From NCBI RefSeq assembly GCF_000756655.1, contig NZ_ARXU01000007.1, forward strand, positions 1-64,000: DNA of 64,000 bases, written 5' to 3'. Under the pieces are notes generated by a model. It was not told where the DNA came from. It made no database searches and worked only from the letters and a program-made list of their open reading frames with translations. A program made the position numbers and the translations under genes. Below are positions 1-11,323 of the stretch, one piece after another; position 1 is the stretch's first letter; every line of letters begins with the position of its first letter. Origin of the DNA: Alcanivorax jadensis T9 (lineage in GTDB: Bacteria; Pseudomonadota; Gammaproteobacteria; Pseudomonadales; Alcanivoracaceae).

Positions 1-26
1 GCGTCGGGCGTCGGGCGTCGGGCGTT
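1..26. repeat. Tandem heptamer GCGTCGG, cut by window edge
   Basis: Three perfect copies of GCGTCGG followed by GCGTT, ending about five bases from the argJ stop codon at 31-33. The array continues to an unknown extent beyond the left edge. It matches the other heptad blocks in this window in unit length and in lying against a stop codon. Confidence 0.8.
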
Positions 27-30
27 CAGA

Positions 31-1233
31 TTATGTGCGATATTCCGCGTTGATCTTCACGTAGTCGTAGCTGAAATCACAGGTCCAGACGGTGCACTCG
101 GCATCGCCGCTGGCCAGATCCGCACTGATGCTGATTTCCGGCTGGGCCATCACCGCTGCACCTTTCGCCTCTTCGTAGCTATCCGCCACACCGCCCTGCT
201 CCACCAACAACAGGTCATCCAGCCAGACATTGACCTTGTCCACGTCCAGGGACGCAATGGGGGCTCTGCCGATGGCAGCCAGAATACGGCCCCAGTTGGG
301 GTCGGAAGCAAACAGCGCAGTCTTCACCAGGGGGGAATGGGCAATGGTTTCCGCCACAATACGGGCGTCGGATTCACTGGCCGCCCCGGCCACGGTAATC
401 GACACAAATTTGGTGGCGCCTTCGCCATCGCGCACCAGAGCCTGAGCCAGCTCGACGAACACGCTTTCCAGAGCCTGATACAGTACCTGGCTATGGTCAT
501 CCAGCGCCTGAATCTCCGGCATCTCCGCCGCAGCGGTGCTGATCAGCATGCAGGCATCGTTGGTGGAGGTGTCGCCGTCCACTGTGACCCGGTTGAAGGA
601 CTTGTCCGCCAGGGCCTTCACCCACTGATCCAGCAGGGGTTTGGCGATAGGCGCATCGGTGGCGATAAAGCCCAGCATGGTGGCCATGTTCGGCTTGATC
701 ATGCCCGAGCCCTTGGCCATGCCGGTGACGGTAATCGGCACGCCGTCAATCTCCACCCGCCGGCTGGTAAGCTTGGGGTAGGTATCGGTGGTCATGATGC
801 CTTCTGACGCACGGCCCCAGTGATGCTCATCCAGTTCCGCCAATGCCTTGGGCAAGCCCGTCGCAAACGCCGGCAACGGGAACTGCTCACCGATTACCCC
901 GGTGGAATACGGCAGGATCTGATCCTCGGCGCAACCAGCCGCATCGGCCAACAGGCGACAGCTGGCCAGACAGTTTTCCATGCCCTTCTTGCCGGTGCCC
1001 GCGTTGGCATAGCCGGTATTGATCATCAGGTATCTGGGTGCCCCTGTGGCAAGACGGCTTTTTGCCACCTGCACCGGCGCGGCGCAAAAACGGTTCAAGG
1101 TGAAAATTCCGCTGACACGGGAATCTTCGCTCAGCTCCAGCACCACCAGATCCTTGCGGTTGGCCTTCTTGATGCCAGCTTCAACAGCGGCAAGACGGAT
1201 ACCGGGGACGGGCAACCATTCTGTCTGTGTCAT
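31..1233 (-). CDS. argJ: Bifunctional ornithine acetyltransferase / N-acetylglutamate synthase ArgJ
   Basis: ArgJ moves the acetyl group from N-acetylornithine to glutamate in the cyclic arginine pathway, and some members also make N-acetylglutamate from acetyl-CoA. The 400-residue protein has the family's self-cleavage site, KPNMATMLG, with the nucleophile Thr near residue 185; cleavage before it would give the alpha and beta chains. I chose the ATG at 1233 because AAAGGA lies about seven bases upstream; a reading frame nine codons longer lacks such a site. It lies downstream of secA on the same strand, behind a hairpin terminator, so it probably has its own promoter. The same neighbour is found in Pseudomonas. 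Confidence 0.95.
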   Translation of the reverse strand: MTQTEWLPVPGIRLAAVEAGIKKANRKDLVVLELSEDSRVSGIFTLNRFCAAPVQVAKSRLATGAPRYLMINTGYANAGTGKKGMENCLASCRLLADAAGCAEDQILPYSTGVIGEQFPLPAFATGLPKALAELDEHHWGRASEGIMTTDTYPKLTSRRVEIDGVPITVTGMAKGSGMIKPNMATMLGFIATDAPIAKPLLDQWVKALADKSFNRVTVDGDTSTNDACMLISTAAAEMPEIQALDDHSQVLYQALESVFVELAQALVRDGEGATKFVSITVAGAASESDARIVAETIAHSPLVKTALFASDPNWGRILAAIGRAPIASLDVDKVNVWLDDLLLVEQGGVADSYEEAKGAAVMAQPEISISADLASGDAECTVWTCDFSYDYVKINAEYRT

Positions 1234-1255
1234 AACCAATCCTTTAGCGTTCAGC

Positions 1256-1345
1256 GACAAGCTTCAAGCCACAAGCCCAAACAAAGAAAGCACCGGCGTT
1301 GCCGGTGCTCTGGTTTTCCTTGCAGCTTGTAGCTTGAGGCAGCTG
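1256..1345. repeat. Heptad inverted repeat around the secA terminator
   Basis: The left arm (1256-1278) is made of CAAGCTT, CAAGCCA and CAAGCCC-like heptads. The right arm (1318-1345) holds their reverse complement (TTGCAGC, TTGTAGC, TTGAGGC). The right arm ends directly at the secA stop codon (1346-1348). The terminator hairpin lies between the arms. Same design as the blocks at 24.8, 25.3, 29.8, 48.5, 59.9 and 63.7 kb. Confidence 0.75.
1280..1310 (-). terminator. Rho-independent terminator after secA
   Basis: Nine-base-pair stem AGCACCGGC/GCCGGTGCT with a 3-nt loop (1289-1309). On the minus strand it is followed by a T-rich run, TTTCTTTGTTT. Confidence 0.75.
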
Positions 1346-4060
1346 TTATTCAATCTTGCCGTGGCACTGCTTGTATTTCTTGCCCGAGCCACAAGGGCAA
1401 GGTTCATTACGACCCACCTTTCGACCTTCGCGAACCACGGTCTTGGTACCATCAGCCTGATTGTTCTGGCCGGCCGTACCATCAGTGCCCGGTTCCGGAG
1501 CCGCCTGCATCTTCATTTTTTCTGCCTGACGAAGGGCTTCTTCCTGGCGCTGCTGCTCGAGGCGCTCCACTTCGTCATCACGTCGAACCTGGAAGCTGTG
1601 CAGCACTCGAATCAGCTCATGCTGGATCTGGTTGAGCAGCCCCTGGAACAACTCGAAAGACTCTTTCTTGTATTCCTGCTTGGGGTTCTTCTGCGCATAG
1701 CCGCGCAGATGAATGCCCTGACGCAGGTGGTCCATGCTGGCCAGATGCTCTTTCCAGTGACGGTCGAGGATCTGCAGCATCAGGTGTTTCTCGATCTTGC
1801 GCAGGTCTTCGACGCCGATCTCCCCTTCCTTGCGCAGATAGTCCTGCTCCAGGGCTTCTACCAGCTTCTCGATGACACCGTCTATGTGCATCTGGTTGTC
1901 TTCGTTGAGCCACTGGCCCACCGGTGCATTGCACTGGAATTCTGCCTCCAGGGTTTTCTCCAGGCCCGGCACATCCCACTGGTCTTCCACGGAACCCGGC
2001 GGCAAGTAACTGTGCACCAGCTCGGTCACCACATCATAACGAATGCCTTGCACGGAGGTGCGCAGGTCGTCGGTTTCCAGAATCTGGTCGCGCTGGGTGT
2101 AGATCACGCGACGCTGGTCATTGGCCACGTCATCGTATTCCAGCAGGTTCTTGCGGATATCGAAGTTACGCCCTTCCACCTTGCGCTGGGCATTCTCGAT
2201 GGCACGGGTCACCCAGCGGTGCTCAATGGCCTCGCCGTTCTCCAGCCCCAGGGAGCGCATCATGTTGCGAATGCGGTCCGAGGCGAAAATCCGCATCAGG
2301 TCATCTTCCATTGACAGGAAGAAGCGGGTGTAGCCCGGATCACCCTGACGACCGGCACGACCGCGGAGCTGGTTATCGATACGGCGAGACTCGTGACGCT
2401 CTGTGCCGATGATATGCAGGCCGCCAGCTTCCATCACGGTGTCATGGTTACCCTGCCACTCGGAGCGAATTTTTTCCGCTTCCTTGTCCGAGGGGGTATC
2501 CATGTGCTTGATCTGCTCTTCCGGATTGCCCCCCAGCACGATATCGGTACCGCGACCCGCCATGTTGGTGGCGATCGTTACCGCACCGGGACGACCCGCC
2601 TGGGCAATAATCTGTGCTTCACGCTGGTGGAACTTGGCGTTCAGTACCTCGTGGGCAATCTTGTCTTTTTTCAGGCGCTGGGAGAGATACTCGGACGATT
2701 CAATGGTCGCGGTACCCACCAGCACCGGGGCACCCTTGGCCACCGCTTCGCTGATTTCCTTGACGATGGCGTCGAATTTTTCTTCCAGTGTCAGATACAC
2801 CAGATCATTGGCATCAACACGGACCATGGGCCGATTGGTCGGCACCACCACCACATCCATGCCATAAATCTGACGGAATTCCAGGGCCTCGGTATCAGCC
2901 GTACCGGTCATACCCGCCAGCTTGTTGTAGAGGCGGAAGTAGTTCTGGAAGGTGGTAGATGCCAGGGTCTGGTTTTCCTGCTGGATATTCACCCCTTCTT
3001 TGGCTTCGATCGCCTGGTGAATGCCCTCGGACCAGCGACGTCCGGGCATGGTACGGCCGGTGTGCTCGTCAACGATAACGATCTGGTTGTTCTGAACAAT
3101 ATAGTCCCGGTCCACATGGAATAAAGCGTGGGCCTTCAGCGCCGCATGAACATGATGAAGCAGCGCCAGGTTATGAGCTGCGTAAAGGCTTTCGCCCTGC
3201 TCCAGCAGGCTATTACTGACCAGCAGCGCCTCAATCTTCTGATGTCCGGTTTCCGTCAACTCGACCTGACGCTGCTTTTCATCAACAAAGTAATCGCCTT
3301 CCTGCTCTTCCGTCTCGGCAGTGAGTCTTGGCATCAGTTTATTGACGGCCGCATACAGCTCGGAGGAATCGGCTGACGGCCCGGAAATGATAAGCGGAGT
3401 GCGGGATTCGTCGATGAGGATGGAATCCACCTCATCCACAATCGCGTAGTTAAGACCACGCTGAACCCGGTCTTCCAGGCGAAAGGCCATGTTGTCGCGC
3501 AGGTAGTCGAACCCGTACTCGTTGTTGGTACCGTAGGTAATATCAGACGCGTAGGCCGCCCGCTTCTCATCGGTGGGCTGCTGGGAAAGAATCACACCAA
3601 CACTGAGGCCCAGAAATTCGTAAAGGGGCCGCATCCAGTTAGCGTCCCGCTCGGCCAGATAGTCATTCACTGTGACCACGTGCACGCCTTCGCCGGACAG
3701 CGCATTCAGATACGCCGCCAGGGTCGCGGTCAGGGTTTTACCCTCACCGGTGCGCATTTCGGAAATACGACCCTCATGCAGAGCGATACCGCCCATCATC
3801 TGCACGTCGAAATGACGCATACCCATCACCCGGGTGGAGGCTTCGCGCACCACCGCAAAGGCTTCCGGCAGCAATTCATCCAGGGTCTTGCCGTCCTGGA
3901 ACGCCTGACGGAATTCACGGGTCTTGAGCTGCAGGTCCGCTTCGCTGAGCTGTGCCAGCGCTTCCCCGTGGCTGTTGATCGTTTCGACCAACTTGGCCAT
4001 GCGTTTCAGCTCACGATCATTCTTGGTGCCGATGATTTTTTTTACGATGGTACCCAGCAT
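1346..4060 (-). CDS. secA: Preprotein translocase ATPase SecA
   Basis: SecA is the motor that pushes unfolded preproteins through SecYEG. The 904-residue length is normal. Visible features are the Walker A segment RTGEGKT (residues 103-109), the Walker B region [12 protein letters not shown] near residue 210, helicase motifs such as [10 protein letters not shown], and a C-terminal zinc-binding tail [13 protein letters not shown]. That tail binds SecB in relatives. No secM leader was found upstream. On the minus strand a TAGAAT box at 4133-4138 could be the -10 of its promoter, but I see no convincing -35. It is followed by its own terminator and argJ. Confidence 0.98.
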   Translation of the reverse strand: MLGTIVKKIIGTKNDRELKRMAKLVETINSHGEALAQLSEADLQLKTREFRQAFQDGKTLDELLPEAFAVVREASTRVMGMRHFDVQMMGGIALHEGRISEMRTGEGKTLTATLAAYLNALSGEGVHVVTVNDYLAERDANWMRPLYEFLGLSVGVILSQQPTDEKRAAYASDITYGTNNEYGFDYLRDNMAFRLEDRVQRGLNYAIVDEVDSILIDESRTPLIISGPSADSSELYAAVNKLMPRLTAETEEQEGDYFVDEKQRQVELTETGHQKIEALLVSNSLLEQGESLYAAHNLALLHHVHAALKAHALFHVDRDYIVQNNQIVIVDEHTGRTMPGRRWSEGIHQAIEAKEGVNIQQENQTLASTTFQNYFRLYNKLAGMTGTADTEALEFRQIYGMDVVVVPTNRPMVRVDANDLVYLTLEEKFDAIVKEISEAVAKGAPVLVGTATIESSEYLSQRLKKDKIAHEVLNAKFHQREAQIIAQAGRPGAVTIATNMAGRGTDIVLGGNPEEQIKHMDTPSDKEAEKIRSEWQGNHDTVMEAGGLHIIGTERHESRRIDNQLRGRAGRQGDPGYTRFFLSMEDDLMRIFASDRIRNMMRSLGLENGEAIEHRWVTRAIENAQRKVEGRNFDIRKNLLEYDDVANDQRRVIYTQRDQILETDDLRTSVQGIRYDVVTELVHSYLPPGSVEDQWDVPGLEKTLEAEFQCNAPVGQWLNEDNQMHIDGVIEKLVEALEQDYLRKEGEIGVEDLRKIEKHLMLQILDRHWKEHLASMDHLRQGIHLRGYAQKNPKQEYKKESFELFQGLLNQIQHELIRVLHSFQVRRDDEVERLEQQRQEEALRQAEKMKMQAAPEPGTDGTAGQNNQADGTKTVVREGRKVGRNEPCPCGSGKKYKQCHGKIE

Positions 4061-4194
4061 ACAACTTCCGGTTCGGTAAAAAGTCAGGACAAATAGCCCG
4101 TTGGCGGCAAAGTGCTGGCCGCAAGGTGAGCCATTCTAAACACAATAAGATGAAGAGATAAGGTGGTATTCCCGGTTATCAAGGGTGCTTAACC

Positions 4195-4223
4195 AAAAAC
4201 GGCCCCTTGTAGGGGCCGTTTTT
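4195..4223 (-). terminator. Terminator after the M23 peptidase gene
   Basis: AAAAAC-GGCCCC-TTGTA-GGGGCC-GTTTTT, a symmetric GC stem with T tails on both strands. It lies 11 bases past the stop codon of the M23 peptidase gene and separates it from the secA promoter region. Confidence 0.9.
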
Positions 4224-4233
4224 CGCCTGTTAT

Positions 4234-5166
4234 TCAACGTCGGGCGCGGTAAATATAGGGCTGAGGGTTCACCTGAGCGCCATTTTTAAGCACTTCATAA
4301 TGAATGTGCGGGCCGGTGGAGCGACCGGAATTGCCTACTTTGCCGATAACGTCCCCGGTGCGAACAATCTCACCCGGCTCCACCAGTAATTCCAGGGCAT
4401 GCCCATAGCGGGTGGCAATACCATTGCCGTGGTTGATTTCCACCATCAGGCCATAGCCGGAGCGGTCACCGGAATAGGTCACGACACCGGCGCCGGTGGC
4501 AATAATCGGTGTGCCTTCCTTGCCGGCAAAATCCACCCCTTTATGCCAGGCCACACGGCCGGTGAACGGATCAGAACGACGCCCGAAGCGGCTGGACATC
4601 CAACCCTTGGCCAACGGCCGGCCGGACAGGTAGGTTTGGTCTTGGATCTGCTTGCCGGCCAGCAGGTTTTCCAGAATCTCCAGCTGACGCTCGCGGCGTT
4701 CCAGGGTTTGCGCCATCTGGTTCACCGCTTCCATAAAGGAAGGCAATTCGTAGCTGGCACCCTCCTCCGAGCCTTCCGGTCCACCCAAGCCAGGGACAGT
4801 GCTGAAATCAAACTCTTCGCCGTCAATATCGGCCACTTCCACCAGCCGCTCACCCAGCGCATCCAGCCGAACCAGACGAGCCTGGGCCTGGGCCAATTTC
4901 AGGGTCAGTGCCCGGAACTGCTCCTGGCTGAGTCGATCCAGGGATTCCAGGGCTTTTTGCTGCTCTTCCAGATGGGTGGAGAAACGTTCGGTCATTACCG
5001 GCGTATACTCGGGCTGATCGCTGAGTTGCGACACCAGTAGGTAGCCGCCAACACCCATCAGCACCGGCACAACCACCAGCACGGCAGCCAGTAACCAGGG
5101 CCAGTGTCGCGGAACCGGAAGTGTGCGCGAATGGCCACGCTTGCTGTTAATGACTAAGATATTCAT
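4234..5166 (-). CDS. M23 family metallopeptidase (LytM domain), membrane-anchored
   Basis: A 310-residue protein with a basic N-terminus, one membrane segment (about residues 24-47), a long Q/E/L-rich coiled coil (about 60-180) and a C-terminal LytM/M23 domain. The zinc and catalytic motifs HKGVD and HIHYE are intact, so it is likely an active murein endopeptidase, unlike EnvC/NlpD-type activators that have lost them. The ATG at 5166 is preferred over a TTG eight codons upstream, although neither has a strong ribosome binding site. Pseudomonas has the same gene between secA and dciA. The exact peptidoglycan target cannot be told from sequence. Confidence 0.88.
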   Translation of the reverse strand: MNILVINSKRGHSRTLPVPRHWPWLLAAVLVVVPVLMGVGGYLLVSQLSDQPEYTPVMTERFSTHLEEQQKALESLDRLSQEQFRALTLKLAQAQARLVRLDALGERLVEVADIDGEEFDFSTVPGLGGPEGSEEGASYELPSFMEAVNQMAQTLERRERQLEILENLLAGKQIQDQTYLSGRPLAKGWMSSRFGRRSDPFTGRVAWHKGVDFAGKEGTPIIATGAGVVTYSGDRSGYGLMVEINHGNGIATRYGHALELLVEPGEIVRTGDVIGKVGNSGRSTGPHIHYEVLKNGAQVNPQPYIYRARR

Positions 5167-5267
5167 AAATTCGTGTAACGCACCGGCCAAAAATTAAGAA
5201 ATTCAAATAGTTGCACTGGTTTTCTTGATTGTTTTTTACAATTTGCAGGCTAGTCTAAGTAAAACCT

Positions 5268-5726
5268 ATGAGCAAGACAACTTCGCCCAAAGCCCTGCTC
5301 GCACTGCTAAGTGGTCATCCTACTCTCTCTGGTCTAACCAGGGAGGCCAAAAAGACCGCTCGCCAGGAGCCGGACACCGCAGCAGCCCCCGACCCGCTTG
5401 ACTGCCTGCCGCCGGCACTGCGCGAGCGGGTCACCCTGGTGGAAGACAGCATGCGCTGGCTGGCCATTGCCGAAACCAGCGCCACTGCGCAGCTATTGCG
5501 TTTTCATCTGCCCAAACTGCAGCAGGCCCTGCCCGGCCAGCAGATCAAGATCGTGGTGGGCGGCAAACGCCAGATGCAGAAAAGCAACGTCCGTGCCAAC
5601 CAACAGGACAAGCCCAGATTGGCCAGAGAAAGCGCCAGACAAATTGCCGATCTGGCTGACACCATTGAGGACAAAGGCCTCAAGGCATCCTTGCAGCGGC
5701 TGGCCAGCCGCGGTGAATCAGAATAA
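5268..5726 (+). CDS. dciA: DUF721 family protein, DciA-like helicase loader
   Basis: A 152-residue protein with the DUF721 fold in its middle (about 45-100) and a basic, flexible C-terminal tail. DciA proteins load the replicative helicase DnaB in bacteria without DnaC, including Pseudomonas. The identification rests on length, the segment AQLLRFHLPKLQQALPG, and conserved position between the M23 peptidase and lpxC. It is transcribed divergently from the M23 gene across an AT-rich 101-bp gap. Confidence 0.82.
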   Translation: MSKTTSPKALLALLSGHPTLSGLTREAKKTARQEPDTAAAPDPLDCLPPALRERVTLVEDSMRWLAIAETSATAQLLRFHLPKLQQALPGQQIKIVVGGKRQMQKSNVRANQQDKPRLARESARQIADLADTIEDKGLKASLQRLASRGESE

Positions 5727-5735
5727 TTCGCGTAT

Positions 5736-5957
5736 GTAGGAACGTAGCGTAGCGAAGTAACGCCCACAGGGCGGCCCCGTAGGGGTGAGCACAGCTAATA
5801 ACCCATGCTCGCATGGCGAAACGAGCCTCAGCGAGGACAAGGCGGTGCGGGTTGCTCCCGATCTATCCAGTGAGACCTGTCGAGCCCGGATATTCCTGAT
5901 CGCCCTGCGGGCGATTTCCTCGCTGCGCGAGGTTCGCCATGCGAGCATGGCTCCTAC
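5736..5957. repeat. REP-like palindromic element, copy 1
   Basis: This fills most of the 329-bp gap between dciA and lpxC. It starts with GTAGGAACG and ends with GGCTCCTAC, and contains several hairpins, for example CGCCCTGCGGGCG and CATGCTCGCATGG, the latter repeated inverted near the end. The block CTGATCGCC...GGGCGATTTCC...CGCG..GGTTCGC also occurs in the element at 36.3 kb, so the two are copies of one family. No coding potential seen. Confidence 0.75.
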
Positions 5958-5984
5958 AAAAAAATCTTGTCTTCCCTGAAACGA

Positions 5985-6020
5985 AAAACCACCCGGCGGC
6001 GGGAGAACCGCCGGGTGGCA
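5985..6020 (-). terminator. Terminator after lpxC
   Basis: An 11-bp stem CCACCCGGCGG/CCGCCGGGTGG (5989-5999 and 6008-6018). Read on the minus strand it is followed by TTTTTCGTTT. It lies 36 bases past the lpxC stop codon. Confidence 0.85.
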
Positions 6021-6055
6021 ACAGGGTTTCGACGTTTACAGCGTGCAGCCGGGTA

Positions 6056-6973
6056 TTACTCGGCCGCCGCGAGCACGGGTCGCATGTACGACACTGGCGC
6101 ATCGGTGGCATCTTCGAAGGTCACCACCTCGTAGGAATCCTCCTGACGGAGAATCTCGCGCAGCAGGGCATTGTTGAGGGCATGGCCGGATTTGTGACCG
6201 ATGAACTCGCCGATCAGGCTGTGACCCAGCAGATACAGGTCGCCGATGGCATCCAGCATCTTGTGCTTGACGAATTCGTCCTCGTAACGCAGCCCGTCCT
6301 CGTTGAGGATGCGATACTCATCCACCACGATGGCGTTATCGACACTGCCGCCCAGCGCCAGATTCTGGCTGCGCAGGAACTCGATATCGCGCATGAAGCC
6401 GAACGTCCGCGCCCGCGCCACTTCCTTCACAAACGAGGTCGTGGAGAAGTCGATGCTGGACACCTGGTTACGCTCTTCAAACACCGGGTGGTCGAATTCG
6501 ATGGAGAAGGTCACCTTGAAGCCATCAAAGGGAACGAAAGTCGCTGACTTGTCGCCCTCACGCACCGTGACTTCTTTCTTGATGCGGATGAACTTCTTGG
6601 CCGCTTCCTGCTCCTTGATGCCAGCAGACTGCAGCAGGAACACAAAAGGACCGGCACTGCCGTCCATGATCGGCATTTCCGGCGCGGACAGCTCCACGAA
6701 GGCGTTATCGATGCCCAGCCCTGCCATGGCAGACAGGAAATGCTCCACCGTGCCCACCTTCACGCCATCCTGAACCAGGGTCGACGACAAAGTGGTCTCG
6801 CGGACGGCATCGGCAGACGCCTTGATCTCCACCACCGGATCCAGGTCCACACGCCGGAACACGATACCGGTATCCACCGGTGCCGGGCGTACGGTCATGT
6901 AGACCTTTTCGCCGGTGTGAAGTCCCACGCCGGTGGCGCGGATCACGTTTTTCAGCGTTCGTTGTCTGATCAT
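6056..6973 (-). CDS. lpxC: UDP-3-O-acyl-N-acetylglucosamine deacetylase LpxC
   Basis: LpxC carries out the committed, zinc-dependent step of lipid A synthesis. The 305-residue length is typical. The zinc ligands are visible as His78 (TVEHFLSA), His237 and Asp241 ([10 protein letters not shown]), with the catalytic His264 in GHKSGH. It is the last gene of the division cluster. A TATAAT box in the ftsZ-lpxC gap and a hairpin in the leader suggest at least partly separate transcription. Confidence 0.98.
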   Translation of the reverse strand: MIRQRTLKNVIRATGVGLHTGEKVYMTVRPAPVDTGIVFRRVDLDPVVEIKASADAVRETTLSSTLVQDGVKVGTVEHFLSAMAGLGIDNAFVELSAPEMPIMDGSAGPFVFLLQSAGIKEQEAAKKFIRIKKEVTVREGDKSATFVPFDGFKVTFSIEFDHPVFEERNQVSSIDFSTTSFVKEVARARTFGFMRDIEFLRSQNLALGGSVDNAIVVDEYRILNEDGLRYEDEFVKHKMLDAIGDLYLLGHSLIGEFIGHKSGHALNNALLREILRQEDSYEVVTFEDATDAPVSYMRPVLAAAE

Positions 6974-6990
6974 CAGTCTGTCACACAGCT

Positions 6991-7013
6991 GCGGGTATCC
7001 TGCAGGATACCGC
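6991..7013 (-). other. Hairpin in the lpxC leader
   Basis: GGTATCC-TGCA-GGATACC flanked by GCG/CGC gives a stem of seven or more base pairs about 20 bases before the lpxC start codon. There is no T tail on the minus strand, so it looks like a leader structure and not a terminator. Function unknown. Confidence 0.45.
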
Positions 7014-7039
7014 TTTCCTCAACACAAAATTAGGGCGTA

Positions 7040-7068
7040 ATTATACTGCAATGCCCTGATTTTGCACC
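7040..7068 (-). promoter_or_regulatory. Candidate lpxC promoter
   Basis: A perfect TATAAT (-10) on the minus strand at 7040-7045, about 67 bases upstream of the lpxC start. The -35 at about 7063-7068 (GGTGCA) is poor, so the promoter may be weak or activated. Confidence 0.5.
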
Positions 7069-7083
7069 CTTGGCGCCAGACCG

Positions 7084-8253
<1,170 letters not shown>

Positions 8254-8378
8254 GGTTGATCTCCCGTTATTGCTTCCCTGTTACTACTTTGAACGTCATT
8301 TAACGTCGAATTGTCCCGGTGATGTTGCTGCGGCCCGGAACTGCCGCTTCCGCAAAAACTGTTAACCGGCTCAGGAAA

Positions 8379-9614
8379 CTAGAAGTTGCCCTTGAACCAG
8401 TTTTTGAAACGCTCTACCCAGTTCACTTCCCCGCCACCGGCAAGGGCGCGGGCACTGGTGCCGTCCTTTTCCATGCGCTGGCCATACAACAGCAGGCCCA
8501 CCGCGGTGGAATAGATCGGGTTCTTGACCACATCAATGAGCCCGGAGATACCCTGCGGGGACCCCAGACGCACCGGCATGTGAAAGATTTCTTCGGCCAG
8601 ATCCACCGCGCCCTCGATCTTGGAGGAGCCACCGGTGAGCACGATGCCACCGGGGATCAGGTCCTCGAAGCCGGAGCGACGAAGCTCGGCCTGGATCAGG
8701 GTGAACAGCTCGTCGTAACGCGGCTCCACCACCTCGGCCAGATTCTGGCGGCTGAGGGTACGTGGCGGCCGGTCGCCCACGCTGGGCACCTTGATGGTTT
8801 CGTCCGCGCCGGCCAGCTGGGTCAGCGCGCAGGCGTACTTGATCTTGATCTCGTCTGCGTGCTGCTTGGGGGTCCGCAGAGCCATGGCGATATCGTTAGT
8901 CACCTGGTCCCCGGCAATGGGGATGTTGGCGGTGTGACGAATGGCGCCTTCGGTGAAAATGGCGATATCCGTGGTACCGCCACCGATATCGACGATGCAG
9001 ACACCCAGTTCGCGCTCGTCCTCGGTCAACACGGCGTGAGCACTCGCTAACTGCTCAAGGATGATGTCATCGACCTCCAGGTTGCAGCGGCGCACACATT
9101 TCTCGATGTTCTGGGCGGCGTTCACGGCACAGGTCACCAGATGCACCTTGGCTTCCAGACGCACACCGCTCATGCCGATGGGCTCACGCACACCCTCCTG
9201 GTTGTCCACCACATATTCCTGGGGCAGCACGTGCAGGGTTTTCTGATCTGCCGGGATCGCCACCGCCTGGGCCGCGTCGATCACCCGGTCGATATCCGCC
9301 TGGGCCACTTCCCGGTCGCGAATGGCTACGATGCCGTGGGAATTGAGGCTACGCACATGGGAACCGGCGATGCCCGCATACACCGTATGAATGTGGCAAC
9401 CGGCCATCAGCTCGGCCTCTTCCACTGCCCGCTGGATGGAGCGCACAGTGGCTTCGATATCCACTACCACGCCCTTCTTCATCCCCCGGGACGGCTGGGA
9501 GCCAATGCCGACAATTTCCATGGTGCCATCGGCGGATGACTGACCGACGATGGCCACCACCTTGGAGGTGCCAATGTCGAGTCCGACAATCATGTTTTCT
9601 GATGCGTTTGCCAT
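8379..9614 (-). CDS. ftsA: Cell division protein FtsA
   Basis: An actin-fold ATPase that anchors FtsZ to the membrane. Visible are MIVGLDIGTSKV (phosphate 1), VDIGGGTTDIAIF (phosphate 2), and a C-terminal amphipathic end VERFKNWFKGNF that serves as the membrane tether. I placed the start at 9614 (MANASENMIVG, 411 aa), because the earlier ATG at 9623 sits directly on the AGGAG sequence with almost no spacer. It begins 20 bases after ftsQ ends. Confidence 0.96.
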   Translation of the reverse strand: MANASENMIVGLDIGTSKVVAIVGQSSADGTMEIVGIGSQPSRGMKKGVVVDIEATVRSIQRAVEEAELMAGCHIHTVYAGIAGSHVRSLNSHGIVAIRDREVAQADIDRVIDAAQAVAIPADQKTLHVLPQEYVVDNQEGVREPIGMSGVRLEAKVHLVTCAVNAAQNIEKCVRRCNLEVDDIILEQLASAHAVLTEDERELGVCIVDIGGGTTDIAIFTEGAIRHTANIPIAGDQVTNDIAMALRTPKQHADEIKIKYACALTQLAGADETIKVPSVGDRPPRTLSRQNLAEVVEPRYDELFTLIQAELRRSGFEDLIPGGIVLTGGSSKIEGAVDLAEEIFHMPVRLGSPQGISGLIDVVKNPIYSTAVGLLLYGQRMEKDGTSARALAGGGEVNWVERFKNWFKGNF

Positions 9615-9633
9615 GTCATCCATTCTCCTAAAA

Positions 9634-10407
9634 CTAGCTTTGCTCGCCCCAGGTCACCGCCATGCCATCGGCATAGCGCAGGTCGACCCGGGTTACCCGG
9701 CGGCTGTCCGTGCTCAGCACACCGCGATAGAGCCGCACAAAGCGGCGCAGTTTGCTGGTGTACGCTTCACGGTCTACCACCAGCTGCATATCGTTGTTCA
9801 GGGTCAGTCGCGCGGTCAGTCGTGCGTTGACCTCCATACTGCGAATCCCCAGGTCCACATCTGCCAGCATCTTGCCCATGCTGTGATAGAACCCCATCAC
9901 TTCTTCCAGCCGCTGTTGCGGTCCACTCAGCCGCGGCAGGCCGCTCAGGTCATACTGCTTGAGCGCCTTGAACGGCTCGCCGCTGTCTGAAATCAGCACG
10001 GTGTCATTCCACACCGCCACCGGGCGCCGCTCTTCCACGGTCAACACCACGGTGTCGGGCCACTGCCGGCGAACGGAAACCCGCTCCACCCAGCTCAGGC
10101 CCTGTGCCTGCTGGTAGATGTCTTCCAGCGGCACGGAAAAATAATTTTCGTCGCGAACCAGCGCCGCCAGGGCGGTCTGGATCTGCTGTTGACGGCGCAC
10201 ATCGGTGACACCGTCCACACCCACCTTGCGCACCGGATAGCCGTCCAGTGCTGCCGGCAGATAGATCACACCGACCAGCAACACCGCCGCCACGGTGCCG
10301 ACCAGCATCCAGGGCACCGCTGCTGCCAACCGCTCATTGAGCGGTACGCCGGCTTTTTTCACCGGCTTGCGGCGGGCCCCGCGCGGGGTCGCGGCCTGCT
10401 TAGCCAT
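9634..10407 (-). CDS. ftsQ: Cell division protein FtsQ
   Basis: A bitopic divisome protein of 257 residues: a basic cytoplasmic tail ([14 protein letters not shown]), one membrane helix (about 33-53), then a POTRA domain starting VRKVGVDGVTDV and a beta domain that in relatives binds FtsB/FtsL. The start at 10407 overlaps the ddlB stop codon by eight bases and is preceded by an AGAGG-type site, so it is probably translationally coupled. Confidence 0.94.
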   Translation of the reverse strand: MAKQAATPRGARRKPVKKAGVPLNERLAAAVPWMLVGTVAAVLLVGVIYLPAALDGYPVRKVGVDGVTDVRRQQQIQTALAALVRDENYFSVPLEDIYQQAQGLSWVERVSVRRQWPDTVVLTVEERRPVAVWNDTVLISDSGEPFKALKQYDLSGLPRLSGPQQRLEEVMGFYHSMGKMLADVDLGIRSMEVNARLTARLTLNNDMQLVVDREAYTSKLRRFVRLYRGVLSTDSRRVTRVDLRYADGMAVTWGEQS

Positions 10408-11323
10408 CACCTCTTTCCAGCGCATCCAGCAGGATTTCGCCCACCAGGGTGTCGAAATCCCGCCCGGCGGCCTTGGCCGCCATGGGCACCAGGGAGTGAT
10501 CGGTCATTCCCGGTACCGTGTTCACTTCCAGCAACTGCCAGTTGCCCTGCTCGTCACGCATCACGTCCACCCGGCCCCAGCCGTGGCAGCCAGCTACCCG
10601 GAAAGCGGTCAGGGCCAGTTGGCGCAGGGCCTGCTCATCAGACTCGTCCAGTCCGGCCGGGCACAGGTACTCGGTGCTGTTGGACTGGTACTTGGCTTCA
10701 AAGTCATAAAACGCATTCGGTGTCTTCAGGCGGATCGCCGGCAACGGCTCGTCGCCAAGGATGGCCACGGTGTATTCCGGGCCGTTGACCCAGGCTTCCA
10801 CCAGCACATCGGAATCGAATTTTTCCGCTTCTTTCAGCGCCTGGGCCAGTTGCTCGGCGTTATCCGCCTTGGCCATGCCGATTGAGGAGCCTTCATGGGC
10901 CGGCTTGATCATCAACGGGAAGCCCAGGTCGGTATCATTGCGGCCGGCCACATAAAACGCCGGCGTCGGCAAGCCGGCGCCTTTCCACAGTTGTTTGGTA
11001 CGCACCTTGTCCATGCCGATAGCCGAGGCCATCACTCCGGAGCCGGTATAAGGAATGCCCAGGTGCTCCAGGACCCCCTGAATCACACCGTCTTCGCCGC
11101 CCCGGCCATGCAGGGCGATAAAGGCCACATCGAAACCCTTGAGGGTATCCACGCTCTTGTAAGCCGGATCTACCAGCTCGGCGATCAGCCCCAGATTGCG
11201 CAGGGCCTGATGAACCGCCGCACCACTTTTCAGTGACACGGGACGCTCGGCGGATTTGCCGCCGGCCAGTACCGCTACCCGGCCCACGCTGGCCAGTTGC
11301 TTCTTCAGCAGCACCTTATCCAC
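10400..11323 (-). CDS. ddlB: D-alanine--D-alanine ligase
   Basis: An ATP-grasp enzyme that joins two D-alanines for the peptidoglycan stem peptide. The 307-residue protein shows [19 protein letters not shown] at the N-terminus, [25 protein letters not shown] and [17 protein letters not shown], all family hallmarks. I chose a GTG start at 11323: GGGAGG lies eight bases upstream, and it overlaps the murC stop by eight bases. Cluster position identifies it as the DdlB type. Confidence 0.95.
   Translation of the reverse strand: MDKVLLKKQLASVGRVAVLAGGKSAERPVSLKSGAAVHQALRNLGLIAELVDPAYKSVDTLKGFDVAFIALHGRGGEDGVIQGVLEHLGIPYTGSGVMASAIGMDKVRTKQLWKGAGLPTPAFYVAGRNDTDLGFPLMIKPAHEGSSIGMAKADNAEQLAQALKEAEKFDSDVLVEAWVNGPEYTVAILGDEPLPAIRLKTPNAFYDFEAKYQSNSTEYLCPAGLDESDEQALRQLALTAFRVAGCHGWGRVDVMRDEQGNWQLLEVNTVPGMTDHSLVPMAAKAAGRDFDTLVGEILLDALERGDG

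Noticed and set aside
1019-2314. Open frame of 431 codons on the plus strand across argJ and secA
   Set aside because: It is antisense to the well-conserved SecA C-terminus and ArgJ, with no motif or ribosome binding site.
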